DNA from: Myxococcales bacterium
Lineage (GTDB): Bacteria; Myxococcota_A; Polyangia; Fen-1088
Assembly (NCBI GenBank): GCA_022184915.1
Contig: JAGTJU010000001.1
Location: 186,001-250,000, forward strand
Length of the DNA: 64,000 nt
Direction of reading: 5' to 3'
Positions 63,391 through 64,000 of the stretch are shown one piece after another. The notes below the pieces were generated by a model that saw only the letters and a list, made by a program, of their open reading frames with translations, was not told the origin of the DNA and ran no database searches. The position numbers and the translations under genes were made by a program. The first letter of the stretch is position 1, and the number at the start of each line of letters is the position of its first letter.

Positions 63391-64000
63391 ATGCCTGCCC
63401 CTGGCGCCCCACGCCTCGACCACGACACGCTGGAATTGCTGCGCCAGCAGCACCCGGCGTGGCGCCTTTTGCGGGCCGAACACGCGCCGTTTGCGGTCAG
63501 CTTCCTTTACCGCACGTTCGTGACGCCCAACGTGCGCACCGTGTCCCAGCCCGAGCTGGTCTCGTGCCTTGACGATCACATTTACGACCTGCGCGCCACG
63601 CTAGGGCCCGACGCCTACCCGCGCCGCGCGCTCGAGTACCTGGACGCCTGGGCGGGTGACGGCGGTGGGTGGCTGCGCAAGTACTACCCGCCCCAGGCCG
63701 ACGAGGCGCACTACGATCTGACCCCCGCGGCCGAGCGGGCCATCGATTTCCTGTTGTCGCTGCAGCAGCCCGCGTTCGTGGCCACCGAGTCGCGGCTGTT
63801 GACCGTGTTCGAGCTGCTACGACAAATCGCCGCCGGTGTCGAGGTGGATCGGACCCTGCGCATCGCCGAGCTCGAACGCCGCCGTGACGAACTGGACAGC
63901 CAGATTCGTCGGGTGAAGGCCGGCGATATCGACATCATGGACGACACGCAGGTGCGCGATCGCTTTTTGCAGTTGACCGAGACCGCGCGCGGCCTGCTGG
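63391..64000 (+). CDS. jetA: DUF3375 protein, JetA of a Wadjet system (partial)
   Basis: From ATG 63391 the frame stays open to the window end, giving 203 residues. LDHDTLELLRQQHPAWRLLR, RALEYLDAWAGDGGGWLRKY, ATESRLLTVFELLRQI and ELERRRDELDSQI match the DUF3375 family, which is JetA, the kleisin-like subunit of the Wadjet (JetABCD) plasmid-defence SMC complex. The rest of the operon would follow to the right. The intron remnant ends just upstream. Confidence 0.8.
   Translation, partial: MPAPGAPRLDHDTLELLRQQHPAWRLLRAEHAPFAVSFLYRTFVTPNVRTVSQPELVSCLDDHIYDLRATLGPDAYPRRALEYLDAWAGDGGGWLRKYYPPQADEAHYDLTPAAERAIDFLLSLQQPAFVATESRLLTVFELLRQIAAGVEVDRTLRIAELERRRDELDSQIRRVKAGDIDIMDDTQVRDRFLQLTETARGLL

Overview
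The window is GC-rich bacterial DNA, most likely from a Myxococcota-type (former Deltaproteobacteria) genome. The pointers are a Tat-exported DUF1552 protein paired with a DUF1592/1588/1585 lipoprotein, a Cys-rich lipoprotein with Gly-Thr-Pro tandem repeats, many lipoproteins of unknown function, and IS types common in such genomes. No rRNA, tRNA or CRISPR array was seen. Taxonomy is inferred from gene content only.

Most of the window is an accessory region crowded with mobile elements, addiction modules and decayed genes. 0-5.6 kb: a restriction-like pair (helicase plus frameshifted GIY-YIG nuclease) and two unknown genes. 5.8-9.1 kb: three adjacent insertion sequences. 9.1-12.1 kb: the DUF1552/DUF1592 pair. 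12.8-16.3 kb: a 3,541-bp four-gene transposon, repeated with identical predicted proteins in inverted orientation at 28.7-32.2 kb. 16.6-20.1 kb: a possible phospholipase-like protein, an ISKra4 remnant, a nucleotidyltransferase pair and a VapBC pair. 20.2-26.0 kb: an ABC exporter locus (three periplasmic adaptors, one MacB-like permease, one divergent ATPase).

26.0-48.7 kb is a nested mobile-element zone: deleted group II introns, a 1,185-bp direct repeat 10,420 bp apart, three IS66 copies (only one intact), ISNCY-type elements including a head-to-tail junction, and VapBC modules at 35, 38 and 42 kb. A TetR pseudogene and a frameshifted repeat lipoprotein lie at 39.5-42 kb.

49-64 kb carries an AAA ATPase-nuclease fusion behind a perfect dyad, a VapBC, a second nucleotidyltransferase pair, a very large Snf2-type ATPase, a four-gene envelope operon with two tandem paralogues, another VapBC, IS3 and IS66 remnants, a broken AbiEi-like antitoxin and, cut by the window edge, the start of a DUF3375 gene (JetA of Wadjet).

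Overall this looks like a defence and addiction island degraded by repeated IS and group II intron activity. Six VapBC modules, two nucleotidyltransferase pairs and an AbiEi remnant sit among restriction-like, ATPase-nuclease and Wadjet genes. Exact target-site duplications and empty sites inside the window let the insertion order be read in several places.
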